Below, piece by piece: positions 43,823 to 52,434 of a DNA stretch of 54,187 nucleotides. The notes below the pieces were generated by a model that did not search any database, was not told where the DNA came from, and saw nothing but the letters and a program-made list of their open reading frames with translations. This DNA comes from Bacillota bacterium (GTDB lineage: Bacteria; Bacillota; Clostridia; Lachnospirales; Lachnospiraceae): NCBI GenBank assembly GCA_023413555.1, contig JAEZPG010000027.1, positions 1 to 54,187 of the forward strand. Direction: 5' to 3'. The position numbers and the translations under genes were made by a program. How positions within the stretch are numbered: position 1 is the stretch's first letter; each line of letters begins with the position of its first letter.

Positions 43823-44914
43823 ATGATACATAACTCTGTAAGAATTGCATTAAATCAAGTGCAAATTGGAATGATAAGCGCTGAGAATATATATAATTCC
43901 TCCGGGCTTTTACTTGTGCCTAAAGATGCTTCTATCAACCAAACTCATCTATTTCGAATGAAATTATATCAAATCTTTAATATTCTTGTTTACAATAATG
44001 ACCTGTTTACAAATCAATCTTCCAATACCTCCGATAAAAAAATGCTACCTAATAACATTACAAATAATAAGGCCTTTATATCCTTTATGAAACGCTATGA
44101 TCAAGCTATTTTGGATATAAAATGCATGATTGATGCCCTAATAAATGGAGATACTTGTCAGGATGAACTGTATCAAACCTGTTCTGATGTATTAAACTCC
44201 ATGGATAATAGAAATCTATTATTTGAGTATCTTTACCATATAGCATGTAAAAAAATAGAAAATTCTGTTTATATTCATTCTCTAAACGTTGCTTTGCTAT
44301 GTAATATTATTGGTAATTGGCTCGGGCTATCAGATAACAAATTAAAAGAGCTTACTTTATCCGGTCTCCTGCATGATGTAGGCAGATGTGAGATTGATTC
44401 AGATATTCTTAACAAGCCAGGTAAACTGACACCGCAGGAATTTGATATTATAAAAAAGCATCCACTTAACGGCTTCAGAAAATTAAAGGAAACTAGCCTT
44501 AGCTATGGAATTAAAATGGCCATTCTTCAACACCACGAAAAATTGGATGGTAGCGGTTATCCTTTCGGTTTTTATAAGGAGCAGATTCATGACAACGCTA
44601 AAATCGTAGCCATTACGGATATGTATGAGGCAATGACCTCAGACCGTACTTACCATAAGCGTATTCCACCATTTATTGTATTAGATATCTTTGAAAAAGA
44701 TGGTTATCATGTTTTAGATACTCATTTTCTATCGGTATTTCTTGAAAATGTTTCCTTACTATATGTTGGAAGATCTGTGATTCTTAATAATGGAGAAAGT
44801 GGCAAAATCGTCTTTATTAATAGAAAGACACCCTCACGTCCGTTAATTCAAGTAGGTAGTAAAATCTATAATTTAGAGTTTGAGATTTCTCTTGAAGTAG
44901 CCGATGTTCTATAA
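43823..44914 (+). CDS. HD-GYP domain protein, probable c-di-GMP phosphodiesterase
   Basis: A 363-aa cytoplasmic protein. A divergent N-terminal region (about 1-130) precedes the HD-GYP domain (about 140-300). HD is in LSGLLHDVGR near 187, the second His in KKHPLNG near 213, HH in LQHHEKLDGSGYPFG near 234 with the GYP motif, and ITDMYEAMTSDR near 266. It should open c-di-GMP to pGpG or GMP. AAAGG before the ATG. It stands alone with a hairpin (about 45074-45097) downstream. Confidence 0.9.
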   Translation: MIHNSVRIALNQVQIGMISAENIYNSSGLLLVPKDASINQTHLFRMKLYQIFNILVYNNDLFTNQSSNTSDKKMLPNNITNNKAFISFMKRYDQAILDIKCMIDALINGDTCQDELYQTCSDVLNSMDNRNLLFEYLYHIACKKIENSVYIHSLNVALLCNIIGNWLGLSDNKLKELTLSGLLHDVGRCEIDSDILNKPGKLTPQEFDIIKKHPLNGFRKLKETSLSYGIKMAILQHHEKLDGSGYPFGFYKEQIHDNAKIVAITDMYEAMTSDRTYHKRIPPFIVLDIFEKDGYHVLDTHFLSVFLENVSLLYVGRSVILNNGESGKIVFINRKTPSRPLIQVGSKIYNLEFEISLEVADVL

Positions 44915-45223
44915 TTTTACCTATGATTACATCTGTCTCTTGTAATGTGTTAGACATATCGTATTAAATAGTCGCATAACTTTTACCATTTTCAATATTT
45001 AATAATTTTTATCTATATTTTAAATTTACTGTTGCTTTTTATTTATTTCCAGTATATAATGAGAATGTGTTAAAAGTTCATGCGAGTGAACTTTTTGATA
45101 CACACTATATAACCCCTTATTAATTATTTATACTCCCCTCATCGAAACACCGCCTTGGCTCCCCCTTGGCGGTGTTTCACTTTGTATTTATATGATTTAT
45201 TCCTTTTATTAAACTCTTCTTAG
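44915..45223. other. Intergenic stretch with two hairpins, no gene
   Basis: The first hairpin is AAAGTTCA/TGAACTTT at about 45074-45096 followed by TT, a possible terminator of the HD-GYP transcript. The second is the 11-bp GC-rich hairpin at 45144-45178. The rest is AT-rich. Confidence 0.5.
45144..45178. terminator. GC-rich hairpin between convergent genes
   Basis: Perfect 11-bp arms GAAACACCGCC (45144-45154) and GGCGGTGTTTC (45168-45178) with a 13-nt loop. There is no strong T run on either side, so it may terminate poorly or act as an RNA-stability hairpin. It stands out in AT-rich DNA. Confidence 0.5.
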
Positions 45224-45691
45224 CTATCGTCTTCTTAATATCCCGGCAAAAAAGAACACCAAGAAAAAGACAATTAATACTGGTAAGAATAAGCGTAAAG
45301 CAAAAGATACTGCTCTTATCAGTAGCATAATAAATACTACTACTAAGATGATTGATGCAGCTCCCATAACCTTTAATTTGATGGAATCTATCCTAGACTG
45401 ACCCTTTTTCATATTAGTATTTCCCCCGTTTCCATAAGTCTCTTCATATGATTCTTCATATGGTGCACGCCCATTCCCATGAGGCACCTTGTGAGACATC
45501 TTATACGTTTCAATTATGTTCATTGCTATTAAACGTGGATCACCCACCTCATTAATTTTTCTACTCTCCTCTTCTTCTGAATCGGAGGAAATATATTCTG
45601 AATAAAATCTTATATTGCTTTGCACCTCTTCTATAGGAACCTCACCAGATAGATTTCGTCGTAGGCTATCTAAAAATTCATTCTTATTCAT
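45224..45691 (-). CDS. DUF1700-like (HAAS) membrane protein
   Basis: About 155 aa. The N-terminal helical HAAS/DUF1700-type region (MNKNEFLDSLRRNL, then EVGDPRLIAMNIIETYK near 50) is followed by a Gly/Glu linker and two hydrophobic segments (about 105-150). DUF1700 proteins usually pair with a PadR regulator; none is next to it here. The ATG at 45691 is chosen over the frame opening at 45778 because AGAGGTGG lies upstream. Confidence 0.75.
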   Translation of the reverse strand: MNKNEFLDSLRRNLSGEVPIEEVQSNIRFYSEYISSDSEEEESRKINEVGDPRLIAMNIIETYKMSHKVPHGNGRAPYEESYEETYGNGGNTNMKKGQSRIDSIKLKVMGAASIILVVVFIMLLIRAVSFALRLFLPVLIVFFLVFFFAGILRRR

Positions 45692-45930
45692 AGGCCACCT
45701 CTTCTCTCTTAGCATGCTATCAATCTTAATTTCAACTATTCTAGCATAATGAGTCTTTTTAGTAAATAAGAGAACCATTAAAGAATTCTAAAATCGTATT
45801 ATTTGGTAAAATATCTTACGATTCTATAAAAAAATCATATAAGGCTTCTCAAATATAAGTATTTATTATATAATAATCATTGCGTTTTTATCCGTAAAAT
45901 GAATGATAAAGTGTTAAGAAAGGTCCCCTT

Positions 45931-46617
45931 ATGAAGCACATTATATTAAAAATACTTGATTTTATACCACGTTATACAATTATTCCGCTAATTATAGTAT
46001 TTTCATGTCAGTCTGGAATATACTTTGGAACAAAACTGATTAATTCCAACCTAAAACATTACGATTTGACTACAGATTTTGATCGTGCTACTCCCTTTAT
46101 CACCTGGTTTTCAATCATTTACCTAGGTTGCTATATCTTCTGGGCTATTAACTATATGTTGGCGGGAAAGGTTGGCAAAGAATACTTCTATAAATTTGTA
46201 ACTAATATATTTACAGGATACTTAATTTGCGGGACAATCTTTATTATTCTTCCAACTACTATAACTAGACCATCTTTGGATAACATCTATGGGTTTGGTA
46301 AGATATTTGTCCGATACGTATACTCTACAGATACTCCAGTTAACCTATTTCCTTCCATGCATTGTCTGATTAGTTGGTACTGCTATCTAGGGGTAAAAGG
46401 TCAACCAGCCATTAAAAAATCGTATCAAATCTTTTCCCTTATTTTTGCTATACTAGTATGTATCTCTACTTTAGTTATTAAACAGCACTATATTGCAGAT
46501 GTAGTAAGCGGGGTACTTATTGCAGAATTGACTTATCGTATTATAATGAAAAAAACCTCAGGCAACATGCTTTCTCGTTTCTTTGAAGGAATAAATAAAC
46601 GCCTGCATCTGGATTAA
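45931..46617 (+). CDS. PAP2 superfamily membrane phosphatase
   Basis: A 228-aa membrane protein with about six hydrophobic segments. The phosphatase motifs are FPSMHCLISWY near residue 140 and KQHYIADVVSG near 185, the C2 and C3 blocks of the PAP2 family. It probably dephosphorylates a lipid phosphate (undecaprenyl pyrophosphate or phosphatidate). The site upstream is AAAGG. A terminator follows. Confidence 0.85.
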   Translation: MKHIILKILDFIPRYTIIPLIIVFSCQSGIYFGTKLINSNLKHYDLTTDFDRATPFITWFSIIYLGCYIFWAINYMLAGKVGKEYFYKFVTNIFTGYLICGTIFIILPTTITRPSLDNIYGFGKIFVRYVYSTDTPVNLFPSMHCLISWYCYLGVKGQPAIKKSYQIFSLIFAILVCISTLVIKQHYIADVVSGVLIAELTYRIIMKKTSGNMLSRFFEGINKRLHLD

Positions 46618-46629
46618 TATTATATATGA

Positions 46630-46660
46630 AATAGGACTTCCTAGATTGGAAGTCCTATTT
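46630..46660. terminator. Bidirectional terminator, PAP2 and TPR genes
   Basis: A 12-bp stem (AATAGGACTTCC 46630-46641, GGAAGTCCTATT 46648-46659) with a 6-nt loop, then TTTT on the plus strand. It overlaps the 3' end of the minus-strand TPR gene. Confidence 0.8.
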
Positions 46661-47561
46661 TGCCATAACAACTCGGCTCTTTATAACTATACATTTTCTT
46701 ATGTAAGATGGGATTTACTTGTAAACTAGGAATATATTCTTGATTGTTATTGCCACTAATCTTCTCTGATACTTCTTGACATTGTTTCTCCCACTGTTCC
46801 TTATCATAACAGGAAGGATTGCTTAAACACTTCTTTAGAAAATAGTCGGCCAATTTTTTCTTTTCCACCAAATACAAAGAACGAAGCACAACTTCCACAT
46901 CTGTAATCCGCAAACCAACCTCGTTGCTTAAAGCCAAGCAGTTCCTATCAATGTAATCATACTCCTGACAGATAAATGCAAGCTGAAGTAAGTCCATATC
47001 TACTTCCTTATAGGTACTGATGTAATTTCTATAATGTTCTTTAGCCAATTGCATATATCCAAGCATAGCATACACATAGATAAGTAAGAGAGAGGCTTGT
47101 CTTTTATATCCCCCCCTTAATGAGCAAATTGCTTTATTAAGATAAGGAACTGCCTTCTCGAACTTCTTTAAATAGCTATATTGAACCGCTATATTATAGT
47201 ATAACTCTGGTCTCTTTCTTATTTTAAACGCCTTCTTATAATAAAATAAAGCTTCCCTATATCTCTCATTCTGAAAAGCTATGTACCCCAATGAACAAGC
47301 GGCTCTTACGTTAGGTTTTCTTTGATAAGAAATCGTATAATAATACTTAACCACATCTATGTTACTCTCTATCCTGTTAAAATGAAAATGTCTTATTGTT
47401 ATTCCATGTTCTTCATAAAAAGCAGCTAAATTATTCGCTGTGACTGCAGTACGGTATAACCATTCAAACATTGTAAAAATTAATTCTGCAAGTTTAGTAT
47501 ATCCAACCCGGGCAAGCCGCTCAATGGATGGATATAAGGCTTTACACTGATTGTAATACAG
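46641..47561 (-). CDS. TPR-repeat protein, unknown function
   Basis: About 306 aa of helical repeats. TPR-like units are visible at about residues 85-120 (SLGYIAFQNERYREALFYYK) and 120-155 (YYNIAVQYSYLKKFEKAVPY), then degenerate repeats. No signal peptide. The only strong ribosome binding site, AGGAGG (47574-47569), lies 7 nt before a CTG codon at 47561. The frame itself opens with a TTG at 47594 with no site. I therefore favour a rare CTG start. A protein-protein scaffold is likely. Confidence 0.7.
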   Translation of the reverse strand: MYYNQCKALYPSIERLARVGYTKLAELIFTMFEWLYRTAVTANNLAAFYEEHGITIRHFHFNRIESNIDVVKYYYTISYQRKPNVRAACSLGYIAFQNERYREALFYYKKAFKIRKRPELYYNIAVQYSYLKKFEKAVPYLNKAICSLRGGYKRQASLLLIYVYAMLGYMQLAKEHYRNYISTYKEVDMDLLQLAFICQEYDYIDRNCLALSNEVGLRITDVEVVLRSLYLVEKKKLADYFLKKCLSNPSCYDKEQWEKQCQEVSEKISGNNNQEYIPSLQVNPILHKKMYSYKEPSCYGKIGLPI

Positions 47562-47617
47562 AGTGATTCCTCCTAATCCTATCAATATTCTCAACTTATG
47601 TGTTATACTATAGATTA

Positions 47618-47646
47618 ACTATAACCCATATATTGGAAATCTTCAA
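47618..47646 (-). promoter_or_regulatory. Promoter of the TPR gene
   Basis: TTGAAG (47646-47641), 17-bp spacer, TATAGT (47623-47618). It lies about 45 nt upstream of the AGGAGG site. Confidence 0.5.
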
Positions 47647-47862
47647 GTAAAAGATAGGATAGGTAAACCTTCTTCCACTTAATATCTTAAACATTACATG
47701 CTATTATAGTAGAGAGGGACCAGTTTGTAGATTACGAAACATTTTGTCCAATACTTCTTTTATTTTAGCCTCTTTTTTTACAGTTTCAACTAATATTTTT
47801 AACCATTATTTTTAATTTTCATCATGTGTATTACGTAGGGAAATATATTACTAAAAATAATG

Positions 47863-47931
47863 GACTTTACATGAGGTGATTACCATTGTTAGAGAAATCT
47901 AGATAATAGGTATCTATTCATGAAAAGTCCT
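47863..47931. repeat. 69-nt imperfect palindrome in a gene-free stretch
   Basis: Outer arms GGACTTTaCATGA and TCATGaAAAGTCC, continued inward by GAT(T)ACC/GGTATC and TTAGA/TCTAG around a GAAA tetraloop. It could fold as one long hairpin. It lies in 47595-48078, a 484-bp stretch with no gene other than the promoter at its left end. It could be a small mobile-element remnant, an IS200/IS605-type end or a structured RNA. Confidence 0.55.
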
Positions 47932-48078
47932 TTTACTAAATGATGTTATATACATCCTTATGCATAATATATATTAAAAAAATACCTCATGGCATGGGTC
48001 AGTTTATTCCTCCTACTCTCCTATTACATTGCTTTACTTATGGGTAGTAAACATTAATAACCCATACTATATTATTCT

Positions 48079-48570
48079 TTAATCCAATATAGGCTTTCGA
48101 TAAACTAAGTACTCTTTAGCTTCTTTTATAAGTAAATACTGTTTTTTTTCAAAACACTTTTTACTTGCATAATTACTAACTTTTACTCTTCCAATAAGAT
48201 ATTGTATATCATTCTTTTTACTAAGCTCTATAGATTTCTCTTCAATCAATTCCAATGTTCTTGTTCCTAGACCACATTTTCTATATCTAGAATCAATACT
48301 ATACGATATGATTAAGCCATTTTCTTCTTCCTTATAGTCAAGCCGTATAGTTCCATAATCAATAGTTCCATCTGTTAAAATATAGAAATAGCAATTCTCG
48401 TCTTTTAGCTTACCATTGAACCAAATAAGGTGATTTTCCCATACAATAGGTTTCCCTGAAAGTGAATTTCTTCTTACTTCTTTGTCATTAGACCAATGAA
48501 ATAAAGTCTTTGCATCCTTAATTTCCACTTTACGCAAATATAAGTTGTTTATGTCTGCTATTCTACTCAT
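48079..48570 (-). CDS. GNAT family N-acetyltransferase (RimJ/RimL-like)
   Basis: A 163-aa acetyltransferase fold. LRKVEIKDAKTLFHWSND near residue 12 matches the N-terminal signature. The acetyl-CoA loop is the Gly-containing YRKCGLGTRTLELI near 97, followed by SNYASKKCFEKKQY near 133. The substrate may be a protein N-terminus, a sugar or a small amine. The weak site before the ATG fits low expression. Start of the accessory region. Confidence 0.85.
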   Translation of the reverse strand: MSRIADINNLYLRKVEIKDAKTLFHWSNDKEVRRNSLSGKPIVWENHLIWFNGKLKDENCYFYILTDGTIDYGTIRLDYKEEENGLIISYSIDSRYRKCGLGTRTLELIEEKSIELSKKNDIQYLIGRVKVSNYASKKCFEKKQYLLIKEAKEYLVYRKPILD

Positions 48571-49047
48571 TTTCTCTTATCATCTCTTTTCCACTAAAGT
48601 AATATCAATACTTTAATTATAGTATATTATCTTGCTATCACCTCTTCAAGAAGAATAAGAATTTTATTTTACAAGCTTATGTAAGAGGATTCGATTCAGT
48701 AACACACATAAGAAATCCAGTAAAATCAACGATTTGAAGAGCTGTTTTTCAAGTGAAACAAATGCGGAACAATAAATTCAATAATTCCCTCAAGAATAAA
48801 ACTAATCTCCCAACTAGATAGTAATATATACTCGAACATCAATCATGTTAGTGATAGTTGTTACATCGCTGCTATTACAGTTTGTTCCACTGCTCACATG
48901 AAGATTGTTATTGCCGAAACATATTAAGGTTTAGCGAGTATAGATGTAAGCCGATTATTGGCATTATGTTATATGTATATCTTTAACGGTCCTTCTGAAT
49001 TGTCATTTTAGTTACTATATCATTTTTATCATATTCAAAATTAAAAA
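48571..49047. other. Gene-free AT-rich stretch
   Basis: I see no convincing gene. A 37-residue minus-strand frame (48839-48726) has no ribosome binding site. The DNA may be decayed sequence. Confidence 0.4.
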
Positions 49048-49452
49048 TTAGCAAGTAACCTGCATCACAATAAAACAACCTAGCGTATATCGTGTGCCGG
49101 TCCCTTTTAAAGGAGAATATGAAAACTCTTCCACAACATGCTCTCTTGAATCACCAACATGAAGATGGTATTCATTTATATCTATTCCCGTTCCTCTTTC
49201 CGTATACTCCAGTGTCTTTTTACCTTTCACTTTCCCCATTAGTTTATCTGGAAAACGCAAACACTCTAATGAATGTCCTGGATACGGATCTATTTTATAT
49301 TTTAAAACTTGTATTGCATTTGGGAAACCAAGTTTCCTCCAATACCGTAGGGAAACCCCTTGGGCTAGCACAGGTACAATATAAATAATGGCTAAAGATA
49401 CTACTACAATTGCCCCTATTGTAATTCTTTTTTTCACTGTCTTTTTCTTCAT
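49048..49452 (-). CDS. Short membrane-anchored protein, unknown function
   Basis: About 134 aa with a Lys-rich start (MKKKTVKKR) and one hydrophobic segment (about 9-30), then an extracytoplasmic part with TRYTLGCFIVMQVTC at the end. The ATG at 49452 has AGGGAG close upstream. The frame opens further up with TTG at 49494. Not recognised. It could be an immunity or stress protein of the accessory region. Confidence 0.5.
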   Translation of the reverse strand: MKKKTVKKRITIGAIVVVSLAIIYIVPVLAQGVSLRYWRKLGFPNAIQVLKYKIDPYPGHSLECLRFPDKLMGKVKGKKTLEYTERGTGIDINEYHLHVGDSREHVVEEFSYSPLKGTGTRYTLGCFIVMQVTC

Positions 49453-49494
49453 ACTCCCTATACTTCCAGTTATTATATCAACTATCTTAGTCAA

Positions 49495-49957
49495 ATATAT
49501 TATTACACCAGTATTTCACTTAACATACGATCTATGATGCTACTGAAATATTCATTTGGTTTATTATTATTAACAAAGCCTAACTAAAAAGACACATATG
49601 TTAGGCAATTCTATCTATGCGAGATAACATTCAAAACCTATACATTTTAGTAATTACACTATTACATCTAATCTCATAATAATATCAAACTATCGTTATT
49701 ATGTCGTACATATCTCGGTTTACCAAAAACATTGGTTGATCTAATATCCAATCACCCCAATCAGAAGGCCAGAAACCACATCTTGGATAATATTATCCAC
49801 CCATTTTTGTAAATGAAACTCCTATGTATGGCCTGCACGATGATACGTCCACCCATTGCTAAGACGTTGACATCGTTATACTCTCATTGAAAACTAAACC
49901 TTATTTGTGCTTAAGAAAATTCTAGTAGAAGATTATTTTAGAATCAGATTGGAACCA
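49495..49957. other. Gene-free stretch with gene scraps
   Basis: It includes a hairpin GCCTAAC/GTTAGGC at about 49580-49608, which may terminate a minus-strand transcript, and the isomerase scrap at 49830-49883. No intact gene. Confidence 0.4.
49830..49883 (-). pseudogene. RpiB/LacAB-type isomerase scrap
   Basis: Eighteen codons of minus strand encode EYNDVNVLAMGGRIIVQA between a TGA and diverged sequence. This matches the conserved C-terminal block (HNDANVLALGGRIIG-like) of the RpiB/LacA/LacB sugar-phosphate isomerase family. No start and no other family motif is nearby. Short, so only moderately certain. Confidence 0.45.
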
Positions 49958-50722
49958 CTACCAATCTTGTGGACCAAACAAATCCTCATATATCCTCTCT
50001 CTAATTTCCGGATTATGTAAGTCTTTAATTGCAATGCCATAAGAATCCACGATTGTGTCGTCAGCACCATTCTCTAACAGGAAACTTATTAGTTTGTTAT
50101 TTTGTTTAACCATGGCATAAAACAATGCTGTTCTACCCTCATTATCCCTTGCATTAACATTAGCATTGTATTTCAACAAAAGTTTTACTATATCATATTG
50201 CTCGAATGCACAAGCTATAGTAAACGGCGTTGATCCATCCTCCGATGCTAGGTCTACCATAGCACCTTTTTCAAGCAACTCTTTTGCTACTTGATAATTA
50301 CCTTCACCACAACTAATATATAGAGGTGTCTGTCCATACTCCTCTTTAAGATTCATATCTGCGCCATTCTTAAGTAGTATCTTTACTGTCATTACATAAT
50401 TTTCCTGAGTTGCCCAATGTAAGGGTGTTCTCTCCGAATAATCTTTTTTATTTACATCAACTCCATAACTAATAAGTAACTCAACCATCTCATCTCTTCC
50501 ATGGCTTGCCGCCACGTGCAATGCTGTATCATTGACATCCGCACCTTTCTGTATAAAGAACTGTACAAGCTCAACGTTACCATACGCTATTGCTATATGT
50601 AGTCCCTTATAACCAATTTTGTTTCTTGTATTCAGATTAAACCCCTGTTTTATATAGTCTGTAAGCAATTGTCTATCATCTATTTCAATAGCTTTAAAAT
50701 ATTTATTTCTTTTATTGTTCAT
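49958..50722 (-). CDS. Ankyrin-repeat protein
   Basis: About 254 aa with around six to seven ankyrin repeats, for example GYKGLHIAIAYGNVELVQFF, TPLHWATQENYVMTVKILL and TPLYISCGEGNYQVAKELL. The start ATG at 50722 is favoured by GGTGGTG upstream, with 50737 as the alternative. No catalytic motif. Ankyrin proteins occur as immunity proteins in RHS/polymorphic toxin loci, and a broken RHS gene lies 1.7 kb away, so this is a possible immunity protein. Confidence 0.82.
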   Translation of the reverse strand: MNNKRNKYFKAIEIDDRQLLTDYIKQGFNLNTRNKIGYKGLHIAIAYGNVELVQFFIQKGADVNDTALHVAASHGRDEMVELLISYGVDVNKKDYSERTPLHWATQENYVMTVKILLKNGADMNLKEEYGQTPLYISCGEGNYQVAKELLEKGAMVDLASEDGSTPFTIACAFEQYDIVKLLLKYNANVNARDNEGRTALFYAMVKQNNKLISFLLENGADDTIVDSYGIAIKDLHNPEIRERIYEDLFGPQDW

Positions 50723-50737
50723 TATATTCACCACCAT

Positions 50738-51263
50738 TTCTAGGGAACTTTTGCTTCTAATATAATTTTATATTTAATACAAATTTTCTTCAACCTATTT
50801 TTACCATCATCATCTAATGCGTACTTTTCATCCAATAAAGGGTATAATTTCCCCTTCCCCAATATGTTATTACCATAATTTAATTGTATAATATTTAAGT
50901 TGTATCCAATACATAATTAGTATATTATTGCGCTATAGTCAAGTAATTAACCGTTTAATGTCTACTCAATTATTTTCTAGTGGCACATGGTCTTTCGAAC
51001 TATTATCCTTTATTTTTATATTTTACGATATTTAAATGCTTGCATTTACAACAAATAAAAACCTTAGAAAAAGGCTCCAACCCTCTTGTTAATAGGCTGG
51101 AGCCTTCTCTATATTACCAAAACACTTTATTTACTTCTAACTTTATCTACACGTTTATTAGTCATCCTCCACTTTCATCTGCGTATAACAATAAATAATC
51201 AAAAAACTTCTTGGCTTTTTTCGACTTCTTCATAAGTCAGCAATTATGAATATAGTACTTTCG
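50738..51263. other. Gene-free stretch
   Basis: AT-rich sequence with no recognised gene on either strand. It contains the terminator at 51068-51106 and a short AAATGC/GCATTT palindrome near 51034-51047. Confidence 0.4.
51068..51106 (-). terminator. Terminator after the 171-aa gene
   Basis: Arms 51095-51106 and 51071-51082 (AAGGCTCC-A/CCC region, one mismatch) with a 12-nt loop, followed by five T on the minus strand. It lies 160 nt past the stop, so it is the likely end of the transcript. Confidence 0.6.
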
Positions 51264-51779
51264 TTACATGGGAGGCTTCCTTAAGCCTTTCAAATTAGTG
51301 GAATCATCATTTAAAGGAACTGCTACACCATCCTGCTCCGTACTATTAATAAATATGGTTTGATTACCTAATGCATCCGGTAATTCTCTCCACATAACCT
51401 GCCTGGCCGAAATCCAAGTTCCACATTCATTAACTAAATCATTCTCATCAAAATCATCATACTCGCTCCAGTATATTATATCATTGGCTATTTTTAGGCT
51501 TGCTCCATAAATGATACAGTCATATTCTTCATTTCTAGGTTCTAAATTTAATTTATTAATTCCCATGAATACAAGTTCTATTACTGAATTCGGTGCTCCC
51601 TGTCTCTGAAAAATAATGGAAACACTTCTTAGATCATTAAATGGATACATCACCAAATTTTGATCAACCCATCCGCCACTCAAATAGTGCATTTCTTTTA
51701 TACAACTATCATGAAAATGACCGAACTTTTCCATTAGATTTAATATATCGTTATCATTCTTTATTATACTATAGATCAT
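51264..51779 (-). CDS. Hypothetical protein, immunity-like in context
   Basis: A 171-aa soluble, acidic protein with no signal peptide. It begins with FGHFHDSCIKEMHYLSGGWV near residue 19, a pattern I associate with uncharacterised Firmicute proteins of toxin-immunity neighbourhoods, though not with a named family. Aromatic-rich middle (IIYWSEYDDFDENDL near 98). GGAGG lies 10 nt before the ATG. It lies between the IS110 remnant and the ankyrin gene. Immunity function is inference only. Confidence 0.6.
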   Translation of the reverse strand: MIYSIIKNDNDILNLMEKFGHFHDSCIKEMHYLSGGWVDQNLVMYPFNDLRSVSIIFQRQGAPNSVIELVFMGINKLNLEPRNEEYDCIIYGASLKIANDIIYWSEYDDFDENDLVNECGTWISARQVMWRELPDALGNQTIFINSTEQDGVAVPLNDDSTNLKGLRKPPM

Positions 51780-51940
51780 TATTTACTTTCCTCCTGCTAT
51801 AATAAAGTCGTAGCAAAAAGCTATGCTAGTTCTAATAAAATCTATATCGTAAGTTGGAGTAGGAGTTCTTCCTTTACATCATTTATTCCAACTATTGATA
51901 CGTGTATAAACTTTCTTCTTACTTGTACGCAACCTGGCAC

Positions 51941-52261
51941 GATGATACGGGTATGGCTCGAGCTTCCAAATAATCTGGTAAATTCAAAGCCACTGAAGTT
52001 CATATGTCCAGTTGTGGCTCACGTATTGCACGTCGTGCAATCTTCGCTGTTGCTTTGGCTTGTATTCGTACAAAACGTAACGGTGAGGCATTAAATCCTT
52101 ATCTTTATGAATACTACATTAAAAAAGAATCCAAACCTAAGATGGTGGCACTTGATGCAATCATGCAGAAGGTCACAAATATCATCATTGCTGTCTTGCG
52201 AAACAATTCTGCATTCGAATTGCAATCTCCTAAGCAGCATCAGATTTCCTATCGACAACAG
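51941..52261 (+). mobile_element. IS110-family transposase remnant (C-terminal part)
   Basis: A frame reading HMSSCGSRIARRAIFAVALA, NPYLYEYYIKK, KMVALDAIMQKVTNIIIAVL and FELQSPKQHQ matches the C-terminal transposase_20 part of IS110/IS902. The upstream codons encode QSGKFKATEV-like sequence but with an in-frame TAA where Gln is expected. The N-terminal DEDD catalytic half is missing. A 375-nt open frame (52004-52378) covers part of it but is not functional. No terminal repeats are expected for IS110, and none were seen. Confidence 0.8.
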
Positions 52262-52434
52262 CCTATGCTGATGGTGCATAAACATTCAGGGATTGCTCGA
52301 AATAACAGTGCAATTATAAAACAAATTTTGATATTGTTTATTAAGTGCACCCTTTTTATGAAAACAATTACAAAGTAACAAAGTAGTTACATTTCCATCT
52401 TTTCCATAAAACGTTTATAGTGAATGTTTTCCAT

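Noticed and set aside
48726..48839. 37-residue minus-strand frame
   Set aside because: No ribosome binding site and no recognisable sequence.
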